Shown here piece after piece: positions 1 to 13,102 of a stretch of 64,000 nt of DNA. Position numbers and translations under genes: made by a program. The notes beneath the pieces are model-generated. The model searched no databases, was not told where the DNA came from, and saw only the letters and a program-made list of their open reading frames with translations. Within the stretch, counting starts at the first letter, position 1. Each line of letters begins with the position of its first letter. Source of the stretch: Atrina japonica (lineage: Eukaryota > Mollusca > Bivalvia > Pterioida > Pinnidae); contig BROG01000956.1 of NCBI GenBank assembly GCA_030159075.1, positions 28,501 through 92,500 on the forward strand, given 5' to 3'.

Positions 1-24
1 TATATTGAAAGCTGGTACGTGTGT

Positions 25-330
25 GTGGCACTCTACTCTTGGACCCATTGAGGGTTAAATTTTAACCAAGGATCAGAATTTAACCTTCGTTTAAATTATG
101 TTGCTTAAATTCAACTATGGTTAAACTATTGGTAAAATATGGGAAATGTAGCCAAACCTTGAGTCTCTGTTACATGTTTTAACCAATTAAGTGTTATATT
201 TTCAAACTGGCTGAAAATTGGCATTGTTACTAAGATTTTAATCGTAGGTTATATAAACCTCGGTTACCACTTTTAACCGATGGATATATTTAACCAGAAG
301 ATGATCGACTGGGACCTGTTGAACAAACTC
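25..330. repeat. TTAACC-rich possible foldback repeat
   Basis: Many copies of GGTTAAA and its complement TTTAACC occur in both orientations, including a near-perfect short palindrome near 50-66. A GGACCCA-like block near 38 and a GGGACC block near 310 might be weak inverted ends. This resembles a decayed foldback/MITE, but I see no clean terminal repeat or target duplication, so the class is unknown. Confidence 0.25.
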
Positions 331-2543
331 GACACGATAGCCTCAGTGCATTTTGATGTCATAGTTCTGAAGCATTGATCTAAGAGGAAGTTGAAAACGT
401 ATAGTTTTGTGTATATAACGTTATAGGGAAGTGTTATACCTGTAATGTTTTATGCGACAAAATACAATGAATTCATTTAATGTTACGATAACTATTTAAG
501 ACATCTAACGCATCAGACATATTTTAGGTGAGTAAATTGATATATAAATAATACAGTACGCGAAAGAGACGTTGTCGGAAATTTAACTTTTAAAATGTAA
601 TTATTAACGTTTTAATGTACTAACAATTAAACAGTAACATGAAATACAATATGTTCTTTTAAAGACCAACATCATCATTAAGATTAAATCCGTGTTATAT
701 TAAAGTAAACATAATGTTTTTCTTCTCATTTTCACTTCAATTACATCTTGATTAGATAACATTTGACTTACATGAAAACTCATTTTCCATTAATATTTGT
801 TCATCGTAGCATACGAACTTCAATGAAATAAGATATGAACTATTTTAGAAATGAAAACATGTGCCAAAATCTTAATCATGAAATACATGCCCCATCATTA
901 CAAACTAAACTCGGCAAAATCAACATATTATGAATATATAAAAATATGAACACAAATGATTCCAAAATAAAAATATACATTAAATAACATCGGAAAAGAC
1001 AGTATAAACTATTTCTCTCTTATGCCAACGTTTTGGCAGTCATAACAATTATAGTAAACTATTCGACATGCGCTCAGCAGTCTATATGTGCATGCAGTGC
1101 ATCTCTGATGGACATACACCACCAAATATTTTCCCATAGGCCTCAATGCTAATTTACAAAACTTCAGGTCACTGTCACTCCCATGTTTATTAAATCTGGG
1201 TCAAATAAGTACCCTGTGCTGAAAGATCAATATTTTGGATAACAAAATATGCAATCAAAAGTATAGGTTGCCGTTGCATTTCTACTTCAAATTTTCACTT
1301 GTTTACAACTCGTAGTATTCCGCACCAAAGGAAAATATCTATTCTCATATGACCCCTCCCTTTCAATTTTCATCCGTCAACCCTATAATTTCCAAAGTAC
1401 TACCAATATTCATGTATCTTTTTTATCACCTTAATTTCACTTATTAATGGCAAAACTAATTTTTTCATTTAATGACCAATCAGATCTCTGGGCTCATTTT
1501 ACCCTCCGCACAACTTTGGGTGTCCAAAATGTCTGCGCCCATGTTGTAAACAAAGCAGGTGTTTTTCCTGATCAAAGTAGATTTTACTGTCACATGGCAA
1601 TCCAGTTACATGTTGCTTGATTCATGTGACTGAAATATATCATTTTACTAACACGATATGTTAAATGGTCCATGATAAAGTTCACGTGAATCAGAAGGGT
1701 ATAGAGTATAGTAGAATACTGGCAATTTGAGTGTCGTGAATTCTTCCTGACCTGGACGACTTAAGAATTTTAGATAATATATCAGAAAAACACTGACAAG
1801 AGTAATTGTCATCATGTTGTCGTTTAGTTAGTTGGTAAAAACAAAATACCGTGAAACCTTTCAAAACAAAACTTGCGATTGGAATCGACCGTAATAAATA
1901 AAAGGTTACTGCGCCCGGTTGTGAGAATCTAACAATAATAACGGAATGTATGTATTCTTGTAAAACATACGAAAGAAATGTTGAAATCAACTTTGCACTC
2001 CATGAAGATTTTGTGTAGATATACTACTGTATAATTTTGGATTCTATACATTATACTCCAATACTCTGTAAGAAACAAGAACAGACAACATACTGATTCT
2101 GTCGTTACAAGACTTCATCTCGTTAATGAAATCTAATCCGCTTTTTGAAATAGAGAATTCTTTTTAAGACTAAACATTTTTTTTCAGAATGGAACGTGAT
2201 GCGGAATCTTTTAATTGAAATAATTCAAATTCCTTGCTACTGATCTAGAACAGGTATCAGAATTCGCGCGTTAATGGAACTGATAATGGTATACACGTAT
2301 ATGAAAAGTATGTATCCATTTACCAAAACACGACTTATTGTTGATGCACAAACGTCGCTTAGGCTACTCTAATCATTATTGGAATTTGTTTAACTACACT
2401 TTGACCAACAGTCTTTCTAAAAGTTGAATCATACACAAAGCTTCAACACTCGACGAAATATGTTGCATTACATTTTTCTGTTTTCAGTTGATATTAATTT
2501 TGACAAAACCTTGAATATTAAAAAGTATATTTCTCATTCATTT
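331..2543. other. Unannotated A+T-rich DNA
   Basis: No coding frame longer than about 100 codons, no RNA gene and no clear repeat was seen. The 99-codon frame near 1691-1990 on the minus strand has no recognisable motif and is treated as chance. Confidence 0.6.
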
Positions 2544-2742
2544 TCTAAAGCTAAGATAGTCAACTTTTTACAGTGGTTAATCTAAGACGGATTTCGGATT
2601 TATTGTTTGGCCATGTATGGTATAACTTTATCTTCGGAGAATACATATACATTTTAAATTGGAGCTCAACTGATGAAGTCTAATTGACGGATATGGTCGT
2701 CTTAGGCATTGTGGGTTTGACGTTGTGTTTATAATATTCATA
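2544..2742 (+). repeat. Hammerhead-bearing dispersed repeat, copy A
   Basis: One of four copies of a dispersed repeat (others near 38.8, 49.6 and 61.0 kb), all on the plus strand. Shared blocks in order are an AAAGCTAAGATAGTCA start, CAGTGGTTA, AGACGGATTT, TTTGGCCWTGT, and GAGCTCAACTGATGAAGTC, followed by a tail resembling GTGTTTATAATATTCAT. The copy lies in otherwise featureless DNA. No coding potential is apparent, so it is likely a non-autonomous retroelement. Conservation of the CTGATGA block points to a ribozyme module. Confidence 0.7.
2664..2707 (+). ncRNA. Decayed hammerhead ribozyme motif (copy A)
   Basis: GCTCAA is followed by the exact hammerhead core CTGATGA (2670-2676), a short GTC/GAC stem II, GATA where GAAA is expected, a two-pair stem III, and the cleavage-type dinucleotide TC after G (2700-2701). 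TTAGGC then closes stem I with GCTCAA, with one mismatch and one wobble. The substitution in the GAAA core should abolish or cripple cleavage. It is a fossil identified by comparison with the other three copies, not by activity. Confidence 0.5.
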
Positions 2743-3444
2743 AACGGAAAATACGGTGAAAAATTGTTAGGATGTGTCTGTTTCAGATGTAGATATTATT
2801 CCTATATATCAGTAATCCATTATTTGACGAAACTCAATACTTGTTCAACAGGCTATCGATCAGCATATTTATCACAAAATAGTAGCTAACAACAAACTTT
2901 CGCTGTTCTATGTTTTTATTTCATATCGGTTCCAATTTCCTGTTACAAATTAGAAGAAAAATAATTTTTCACTTCTGTAGTTTTCGTTACAAATGTACAA
3001 ATTCTTCATTAAAACATACAGAGAGTTCTCTTTTTCTCTCAGCATTGTTGCTCAACACATGATTTAACTAATGATTTTTGTCACTTGCACTACTCGATCC
3101 CAGTGTCTTAATCACGTTACCCTGGTGTAAAGCAATTGATTAATAATCGGAATGAGGGAGATACTTACATCTCTCTTTCTGTTGTACATTAACTCATGTG
3201 GTGTTCAATGATTAGCACAAGGGAATATTTAGACATGGAATTTTCCTTTTTGCACTTTTCAGTATTTCACTTGCTATTTTTACTCACCGCAAATCATATT
3301 TAAATTGAGTGTCAAATTTTTCATCTAGTTAAAAAGGTTTGGTGCAATGTATTTAGGACCTACCAATGCTTATAACGTGGGACTTCTTTGAGATGCAAAG
3401 ACTTCTGCAAAACAGTTATTGATGTTTAGTTAGTAACGTAGTAT

Positions 3445-3453
3445 GCAACTAGC
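3445..3453. repeat. Left 9-bp target-site duplication of MITE
   Basis: GCAACTAGC immediately precedes the left inverted terminus and recurs exactly at 3938-3946 after the right terminus. Confidence 0.85.
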
Positions 3454-3937
3454 CAATCTAATTAAAAACCGATCTCTCACCGCTCCCGTTTTCTGATGTG
3501 TCGCGTATAGGAACTAACACAACCCGCTATGGGGTAACGTGCGGGTGACCTCTCGTAGATGTGTGATGTTCGACCAATAAAAATACGACTTACAAAAATT
3601 AATGGCGAAGAGATGATACTCATTTTATAACAAAGAAAATCGTCAGTCCTATAAAATTCATCGGAATATCTTTTGTGATTCGAATCCATCCATACAGGGT
3701 TATGAATATAATTCTGTACTGCCATATTTTGTGTGTTACGTGTTGTTTATAATGTTGAAAATATTTACATTTACTTGCCCTTTTGATCGCTTAAATGATG
3801 TAAGTCGCTTTTTTATTGGTTGAAAATGACACACCTACGAGGTCATCCGCACTTGACCCTATAGCGGATTGCGTTAGATGCTATACGCGACCCATCAGAA
3901 AACGGGAGCGATTATAGATCGGTTTTTAGTTAGATTG
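3454..3937. mobile_element. 484-bp MITE with ~140-bp inverted termini
   Basis: The left arm 3454-3594 reads as the reverse complement of the right arm 3800-3937, with scattered mismatches over their whole length. Landmarks in both arms are CAATCTAAYTAAAAACCGATC, CGCTCCCGTTTTCTGATG, TCGCGTATAG and CCAATAAAAA. The central 205 bp carries no transposase. Exact 9-bp duplications flank the element. Long inverted termini plus 8-11 bp duplications are typical of Mutator-like (MULE) derivatives, but other superfamilies also make 8-9 bp duplications and I cannot match a parent element. The 82-codon frame at the left arm is not a gene. Confidence 0.85.
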
Positions 3938-3946
3938 GCAACTAGC
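3938..3946. repeat. Right 9-bp target-site duplication of MITE
   Basis: GCAACTAGC, identical to 3445-3453. Confidence 0.85.
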
Positions 3947-3988
3947 ACACACGTATAACACCGTAGTATACAATAGCACATATGTGTA

Positions 3989-4069
3989 ACACACACACAG
4001 ACACACAGACAGACAACAGACAGACAGACACACACACACTCAAACACACGCACATATATATATATAAAT
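3989..4069. repeat. Degenerate AC/AGAC-rich simple repeat
   Basis: Imperfect (AC)n with AGAC interruptions, ending in a short (TA)n. Confidence 0.8.
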
Positions 4070-4348
4070 AATTCAATTTCGAAATACAGTATATTAATTA
4101 AGTTATTACTAAATGTAATAATATATGCCTCAAGGCAACGTAAACACAATTCCATTAAGATGGTTTTAAAATAAAGTATACCCAATGGGCCCTGTTCTGC
4201 CAGCAATGCTTTGCCAATATAAAGTTTAAACAGTAATAACTTTTATCATAAGAATTGCTGAAAATTAGATGTTTGTTCTCAAAACAGGTACGTTTAAATA
4301 ATAGTAAACAACTTTTGGAGATAAAGCAGTTTTCGTTTATGTCAAGAC

Positions 4349-4351
<3 letters not shown>

Positions 4352-4437
<86 letters not shown>
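4352..4437. repeat. (TG)43 microsatellite
   Basis: An uninterrupted TG dinucleotide run. The Cys-Val and His-Thr frames across it are artefacts. Confidence 0.97.
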
Positions 4438-4438
<1 letters not shown>

Positions 4439-4449
4439 CAGTGTAAAAT

Positions 4450-4600
4450 GGGGCCTTCATGGCCGACTGGTTAAATTGCCGTAGTTTGAACCATAAAGTA
4501 TGTTCAGCACAGGTTCAAGCCCCGCTGTAACCTAAGCTGATATTTGGAGAAGGTTTACGAGTTTACTTCCAGAAGGCCGGTTATCTCTTCCCGAGTACAT
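4450..4600 (+). mobile_element. tRNA-derived SINE (family 1), truncated
   Basis: A GGGGCC start is followed by an A-box-like TGGCCGACTGGTT (4460-4472) and a B box AGGTTCAAGCCCCGC (4511-4525). The body then shares GCTGTAACCTnAGnTGAT and GAAGGTTT with the copy at 37.7 kb. The 3' part, including the GTGGCGTAAAACACC tail, is missing. It starts 12 bp after the TG microsatellite. It is read as an RNA polymerase III-type retroposon rather than a tRNA, because the cloverleaf is broken and extra body sequence follows. Confidence 0.7.
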
Positions 4601-5141
4601 TATTACTAAAAATGTTGTGTATAGAGTAATACACTAATGAAGATAAATATAGTATAAAAGGCACCTTGTTAATTCCTATTCATTTGTAGGTTTGATATGT
4701 CAAGAATTTACTTTCGAATCATATTTTGCATCTACAATTCCCAATTCCCGAGTAACTGAGAAATTTAAACCTTTTAATCTTGGGAATAAAACAATACTAT
4801 CAATGTTTTTCTACGATTATCTGTGAAAACAGATCTTTGTTTTGTCTACCTTTACTTTGTGTTATCATGATATAAGTTACAATGTCTTATTTTAATGTTG
4901 TGTTGCCAGACTAAACTGACAAATAACAGGTTTTATAATAGTCAGTTTATAAATACAATGTAATCATTCATTATCTGTTAATAATATCTAAAACATTGAA
5001 ATCCTGTTTCAAAAATCAAAATTGCGATTATGTTATTGAACAACACAATAAACCTGTGGATATAGCGATAAAACATAAAATGTTAATATTCATTTTAGTC
5101 TGTGAGATGTTTACAATCTAACAATACCAAATGAAAAAGGC
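4601..5141. other. Unannotated A+T-rich DNA
   Basis: Nothing recognisable was seen between the truncated SINE and the 28-bp minisatellite. Confidence 0.6.
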
Positions 5142-5672
5142 GTCGACATACTTACAGTACCCTGTTGACATCGACCTACTTACAATACCCTGACAACGTC
5201 GACCTGCTTATAATACCAAATGTACTTGCTTACAACACCCAGGCGACTCCAACCTGCTTACAACAGCGTAGGCGACGTCAATCTGCTTACAACACCTTGG
5301 TGACATCGAACTGCCTACAAAACCCTGACAACATCAACCTGCCTATAGTAGGTTGGGTGACGTTAACTTGCTTACAAAAGCTTAGGTGACGTTAACTTTC
5401 TTACAACACCTTGCATCGAACTGCCTACAAAACCCTGACAATGTCAACCTGCTTACAACACTCTGATGACATCGACCTGCCTAGTGTAGCTTGGGCGACG
5501 TCAACCTGCTTACAATACCCTGGTGACATCGACCTGCCTACAATAACCTGGGCGAAGTCACCCTGCTTACAATACCATGGTGACACCGACTGCCTATAAT
5601 ACCCTGGGCGACGTCAATCCCCTTACAATACTCTGGCGACGTCGATCTGTTCTTGCAATATCATGATGACTT
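5142..5672 (+). repeat. 28-bp minisatellite, ~18 degenerate copies
   Basis: The period is about 28 bp, with unit blocks TACAATACCCTGG, TGACATCGACC and TGCCT. Copies differ by several substitutions each and a few are shortened (for example near 5410). Alternating sub-variants GACATCGACC and GACGTCAACC suggest a two-unit higher-order period in the 3' half. Open frames on the plus strand (5165-5389, 5411-5599) are the repeat read as peptide and are not supported as genes. Confidence 0.9.
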
Positions 5673-6129
5673 TAAATAGTAATTAGGCAATATCAGTAAT
5701 GCGAATCTGATATATCACGTTTTAGACGTAATTATGTCATCAATATGCATTCAATCGGTTGTTTATTGATATATATTATTAAAATACACTGAAACATGTA
5801 GTACAGAAAATATGCTTATTTTATTTGTTTATTCGTGGTGTATGAACAACATTGTTTGATATATAAATACATATTTCTCATCCGCCCATGAACTTTTGTT
5901 ACGACCTTGTGATAAACTGTACAGATACCAAATACCAGAAATACCAAAAATTCAGATATCAAATTGTTAACCGTAAGGAGGTGAATATAACTGCATACAA
6001 AATAACATTGAATAATCACGGATCGAGAAAACAACAGGTGGCATCAGGTGCCACGGGGAAATTCTCACAACCTTTTGACCGGTCACACCTATCGCGAGAC
6101 CATAGTCAACTAAAAACCAATGTAAGAAT

Positions 6130-6132
<3 letters not shown>
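5673..6132. other. Unannotated A+T-rich DNA
   Basis: No feature was seen here. The frame that runs into the AAT microsatellite gains its Asn-rich tail from the repeat. Confidence 0.5.

Positions 6133-6202
<70 letters not shown>
6133..6202. repeat. (TAA)n microsatellite
   Basis: An essentially pure TAA/AAT run of about 23 units. Poly-Asn and poly-Tyr frames result from it. Confidence 0.97.
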
Positions 6203-7087
6203 CGATTTTAAACAACTGCGTGCGAACAATGAATACATCTATTTTGGAATTTTTGAATGCACAGAATGTTTCTTTGTTACGAGTACAGTGATAAGAATGC
6301 CAAGATCGTGGAAACCGATCTTTAATATTGCATTTTGGGGAAAACATCATTCGTTTAAGAAAAAAATGTTTGGAAAATCAGAGTAATATTAAATGAAAAG
6401 TATAGATTACAGTAATGTTTTTTTTTCTCATTCCTTGTGCAATGTAATATGCCACTCAATGTGTTCCGATACTAACTTTGGTATGTACTATATACATATG
6501 CAGGAAACAATTATGGGTATTTTTAAGTAATTAGTCGTTTAACTCCTTAGCATTAATCAAATTAAGTTTTTTCTTTATTATTCACATCGATGGAGGTAAG
6601 TATAAAGTACAGTGAACACATGGCTGGATACTCTAAATTCTCTCAAGTTACTGGAATCGTCTTAAAAGGTATTTAATCAATGTTAGCACTATTAATATAA
6701 AAAACATGTTTCATAGAGGGCGTAGTTACAGACAAATTGATTAGTGAAATTTGTAAGACAATAAGTAATAAAACACTACTTTTTAACAATCAGTATCTAG
6801 ATCCTTATCAGAAACTCAAGGCCCACATTACTAATATTCCATTTTATATTCAATTATATTATTTTAATATTGAAATATCGCGGTAAAATTCGAAACAAGG
6901 TTAGTAATTTCCCATTCAATCTTATTCAAAAAGAGTCTAGAGTAAATGTTGAGTTAATGAATAACATAAGTATAGTTAAATAAAAATAGATTGTTATTAC
7001 ATAACAAATCGACTCTGGATATTTTGAAGTATTTGTGTATTGCAATGACACTATAAGGATGAATGATGATCCATATTGAAATATATA
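6203..7087. other. Unannotated A+T-rich DNA
   Basis: No ORF, RNA or repeat was recognised. Confidence 0.5.
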
Positions 7088-7560
7088 TAAAAAATTTCAG
7101 ATACAAAAGTATAAATCAATAGAATGTCCAGGACATAAATACAAATCCGGTAAAAATAAACAAACATGGACCTCTGGAAACCAAGAGGTGGGATCAGGTG
7201 CCATGGAGGAGTAAGCATCCCCTGTCGACCGGTCACACCCGCCGTGAGTCCACAGTAAAGTCCAATGAAACACGTGAGGAGTGTATCCTCGTCACAATTG
7301 GTACAGACGTCTCAACAACCGCCAATGAAAAGGCAACTCAACATCACTTAGTGAAACAGAGTAGTCGCAAACGAGACTATTATACCGACCGTAAAATTTG
7401 CGGAACGTTGACATTAAACGCGGTTTTCGATATCCCTGTGTCAATAATTTGTCAGTGAGTAGTTTACCTTTGTATATGAAATCTTCATATGCTGTACACG
7501 CCCTGGCATATCGGATCATTTGTGAAATATAAACTCCATATGCGGGTGACTGAGGGATAT
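7088..7560 (-). mobile_element. Penelope-like (Naiad-type) element, 5'-truncated 3' end
   Basis: On the minus strand this runs from the C-terminal part of a reverse transcriptase (about 7560 to 7310) into a non-coding 3' tail ending near TTTGTATCTGAAATTTTT. The tail contains the blocks TCACACCCGCCG, GATGCTTACTCCTCCATGG, CTGATCCCACCTC and CCGGATTTGTATTTATGTCC, which recur throughout the window. It is nearly the same sequence, in inverted orientation, as 55004-55514. Truncation falls inside the RT domain, so the fragment cannot retrotranspose by itself. Confidence 0.85.
7310..7560 (-). pseudogene. Penelope-like reverse transcriptase, C-terminal remnant
   Basis: The frame reads IPQSPAYGVYISQMIRYARA, then KLLTDKLLTQGY and STFRKFYGRYNSLV. 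These are the conserved thumb-side motifs (PAYGVYISQLIRYA, LLxQGY, FxKFYGRxxxL) seen downstream of the RT catalytic core in this PLE group, known to me from other invertebrate copies. The catalytic YxDD core is absent because of 5' truncation. Compared with the 55-kb copy, two bases are missing near the end (SLSDVE versus SLSEML), which shifts the C-terminus. The apparent Met start at 7519 is internal to the domain and not a real start. Confidence 0.8.
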
Positions 7561-7583
7561 CAAAACCATGATCTGCGTTTTTT

Positions 7584-7645
7584 GTATCATACTTTACTTT
7601 ACAGATATTGTTTCATACTTTACTTTACAGATGTTGTATCATATC
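7584..7645 (+). repeat. Short tandem duplication, two ~27-bp units
   Basis: CATACTTTACTTTACAGAT is repeated in tandem, followed by ATTGTTT in the first copy and GTTGTAT in the second. A local duplication. Confidence 0.8.
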
Positions 7646-8539
7646 CAAAGCTGGGATTAGGATGTGTGCTTTTAGTTCAGTCTCTAACGTATACAGCTAT
7701 TAAGAAGTCCTGCTGTTGAGGCGTTGAGGTATCTTGTCCTATTTTCTTCAGTTTTCTTCTTAAGTGGAAGAATACAAATGCCTAGACTTTCTAGAGCGAG
7801 CTGAAATGCACTTTGTTCAAGGAAAACACGTTATGTGTGACTGATATTTGCAGCACAGAGTGTTTAATGTTTGTCATAAGGTTATGCAGGAACGGTAAGT
7901 CCCTTTGGTATAAAAAAAGGTTATCGTTATAACTAGGTCAGAATGAAAAACACGAAATGATTGATAATATATAGGTTTACCGACACGATAATCAGACAGT
8001 ATCATGACCCTTCTTTATCTTGATTCTAGTTGCGGTTTGTAAAGGTGACTTTTCAAGTTACTATATAATATTTAAGTACAGTATGACAAAGGTCATAATT
8101 TTGACATTCATAAAAGTCAGTCGTATCGTAATTATGAAATATATATTTCAATTTATTCAAAAACTTTTGACAGTGAATAAAAGTAAAACACAAAAGGTCA
8201 AAGCTTGGAAACACGAATTTCGTATTAGGTACATTGCTTGATAGTTTCTTAGTTTCCTAATTGACACGGCTGTTATTCAGTATATAAGTACTACACATTA
8301 ATATGATAATACATTCGATATTTGTTATGTTTGATTCAGATGTTAAGAGCAGGAGACGGGTGCGATTCGTCCGCAGAGGATTCCTACCTCTCCTCGACAC
8401 TTGAAGTCACTTCTACATAATTCAGAAATTCATGTTTGTCCAACGCTCGTCATATTTGTTAATTGTCTTTTGAACGTCCTAACGATACCGCTTTGTTATC
8501 TGTATTGATGTATTTTTTTACAAAACGGTCTAACCTTTA
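7646..8539. other. Unannotated DNA with one B-box-like block
   Basis: Mostly featureless. Around 8345-8420 a GGGTGCGATTCGTCC block resembles a Pol III B box followed by a CCTACCTCTCC stretch, which may be a much decayed SINE. I could not find an A box. Confidence 0.35.
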
Positions 8540-8650
8540 GTCAGACAAACACAATTTTTTGAAAATTCAGAAGTGGGATCAGTGGAATGTCGAACCCGAC
8601 AGGCGTGTTCAGTCAAATTCAAATGGATATGAGTAAAGAAAAACAATTTA
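8540..8650 (-). mobile_element. Penelope-like 3' tail fragment, diverged
   Basis: Minus-strand match to the recurrent tail: ACAAACACAATTT, AATTCAGAAGTGGGATCAG and CAGTCAAATTCAAATGGATA. The last block matches the 54.3-kb copy (CAGTCAAATTCAAATGAAAT) especially well. The 68-codon frame over it is not a gene. Confidence 0.6.
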
Positions 8651-9060
8651 TTTAAGGCCATTCGTATGGGTACACATCTAAAATCCTCCTGTCTAGAAAG
8701 TCTACAAAGCGAGGCAAATATACATATACTGGTCATATATGGCCAACTGAAAATAAAATTCGGGATTAGGCGAGAGAGACAGAAAATAAAAAGTCGTCAC
8801 CACCACCGCCACCACAGTAAAGCAAGTATAAAGAAGGATATAACATGTTATAAACTATGAAAAACGAAAGGTATTTAACCTTTTTTAATAATAAACAACG
8901 TTATTGGCGTTTAAAGTTGTCATATCAACTTTAATGACATATTTCTCACGTTCTAAATAGTATTTTATTTGATTGGTTACCTTAAATGTGAAATGATCGT
9001 TAGTTGGATAGCAATATGTTGGTTCATTTATCTACAAATATGAAATATCACGTATATCAC

Positions 9061-9210
9061 GTATACCAAAGAATTGAACGTCGTAATATGCAGGATACAT
9101 ATACAAATCTGGTGAATATTGGACAAATATGGACCTCTGGAAATCCAGAGGTGGGATCAGGTGACATGGGTGAGTAAGCATCTTCTTGACTAGTCACTCT
9201 GGACACAATC
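9061..9210 (-). mobile_element. Penelope-like 3' tail fragment
   Basis: Shares ATACAAATCTGGTGAA, CAAATATGGACCTCTGGAAA, CCAGAGGTGGGATCAGGTGA and GAGTAAGCATC with the 7.1-kb tail. No coding part remains. The 110-codon minus frame at 9057-9389 crosses it and is a shadow. Confidence 0.8.
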
Positions 9211-11326
<2,116 letters not shown>

Positions 11327-11423
<97 letters not shown>

Positions 11424-11436
11424 TTTTTTTTTTTTG
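11327..11436. repeat. (TA)n microsatellite followed by poly-T
   Basis: About 92 bp of pure TA, then TTATT and a 13-14 nt T run. A poly-T here could be the reversed A-tail of a retroposed sequence, but no body is recognisable. Confidence 0.95.
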
Positions 11437-13102
11437 CGCTATTTCCTGTATGATAGCACTGAGGTATCTCGTTTATATTTCAACTTGAAAATGCTGCTTA
11501 ATCTGCAATACTAAATGAAAGACAAAATGCAGATTTAGTTATTAATAATAGCTTCATAATTGGTAGATATGTTATTTAACTCAACAACTTAATGAAGCAT
11601 ACACGTATGTTAAAATAATAAAAGCAATTGCGTCAACTAAAATTGAATAAAATGTACTGGATTGCTGAATTTTAATGTTTATTCGAAAAGCTTCTGAATA
11701 CTTGATATTTCTCACATAAATATTCTTTTTAAATCACATCATGTCATAACGTTAATACATTGTCTATAATTCTGAATATGTATTTCGAATATTTATGATT
11801 CGTTTTGATATTTGTAGTTTAAATATAAAGAGTATCGTAACACTGTACATATATTGATGAAGAGCGACACGGTGCGGTGTAGTATACGAAAGACATATTA
11901 TTATAGTTCGCATATTTTATTGACTTGCATATTATTATAGGATTACGTAATCCATCAACAGAGATTAATCCATTTTGCACGAGGTACAAGTAAACAAACA
12001 CAGAGATTTAAATTTTGCATATTGATAAGAAAACATGCAGAAAAATGCATTAACTTGTCCTCCAAGGTGAGAAGCCTGTACAAAACGTGAATTATTTCTA
12101 ATCAGGTGACTTGATCAAAATCTTTACAAAAAAGACCATACATCAAACTGTCAATATGCTGTAGCAGATGCATAACAAGTTGACAGAAGTTATCAGTGGT
12201 CTGAAGTGTTGAAAATGATATATTGTACGGGATGGTACAGTTACCAAAGCACTGTTGAAGCCTGTGTAGTCTAATTGGAGTATTGTAAAAGTAAAACAAA
12301 AATGCGTAATGGATGTTTCTTTTGTATACGTATATTAGAAGACACTTTACAAAATGAATTATTGTAATATCTTATTTATCTATTTCTCCTTTTCCAACAA
12401 ACCTATAAACCGCATATCCATATGGTGTAACAATAAAATATACCGTATCGACCATGCTGCTTATTACCGATATTCTTATTATAACACCGTGGATTACATA
12501 CTCACGTTCCCTTTAATTTACCCTTCATAGAACTACAATAACAAACTGTCTTGCGGATGAAGTGGACGAATGAATTTAGTACTTAAACTAAAAGTACCCT
12601 AGCATGTTTAATATAATATTACTGTGACGTAACTCAGTAACTGTCATTAAATCATTCGGTATCATTTCAATAATTTATATTACCATGGTATTATTTCATT
12701 TCCTGCTAACGTTCAATACACATGGCGAATGGGTGATGGATACTAAAAGACCTAACCTAACAACTGGGAGGTACAAAATAGAATGCCGTAAACGCCATAC
12801 CTGATATACTTTAAAACAAGTTATAACTTTACCAAGTGTTGCCAAGTGTTCAAAAATAGTTTTGGACATATGAACATACTTTAATCTAAGGAGGGGGGGG
12901 GCTGTGTGTCACGTTAAACAAGACACGTGCAAAATCTGTTTTTCTTCACGTTGGTATAAGCTGACCACATTTATATATATCTTGATCTCTAGTTGGTATT
13001 TTTATTTTCTGATGTTGGATGTACAACCTCAAATGGCGTAAGGTATTGAGTATTTTTATAAACAGTAATTAAACATTTTTTCTAAGAAATTATTTATTTA
13101 TA
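11437..13102. other. Unannotated A+T-rich DNA
   Basis: No gene or known repeat was seen. A G8-9 run occurs near 12893-12901. Confidence 0.5.

Noticed and set aside
4155..4460. His-Thr, Cys-Val, Tyr-Ile, Arg-Glu, Ser-Leu, Asn and Tyr homopolymer-type frames here and at other microsatellites
   Set aside because: Simple-repeat translation only. Both strands are open because the repeats contain no stops.
4450..4530. Genuine tRNA gene
   Set aside because: A- and B-box-like words only. The body matches two other dispersed copies, so it is a SINE.
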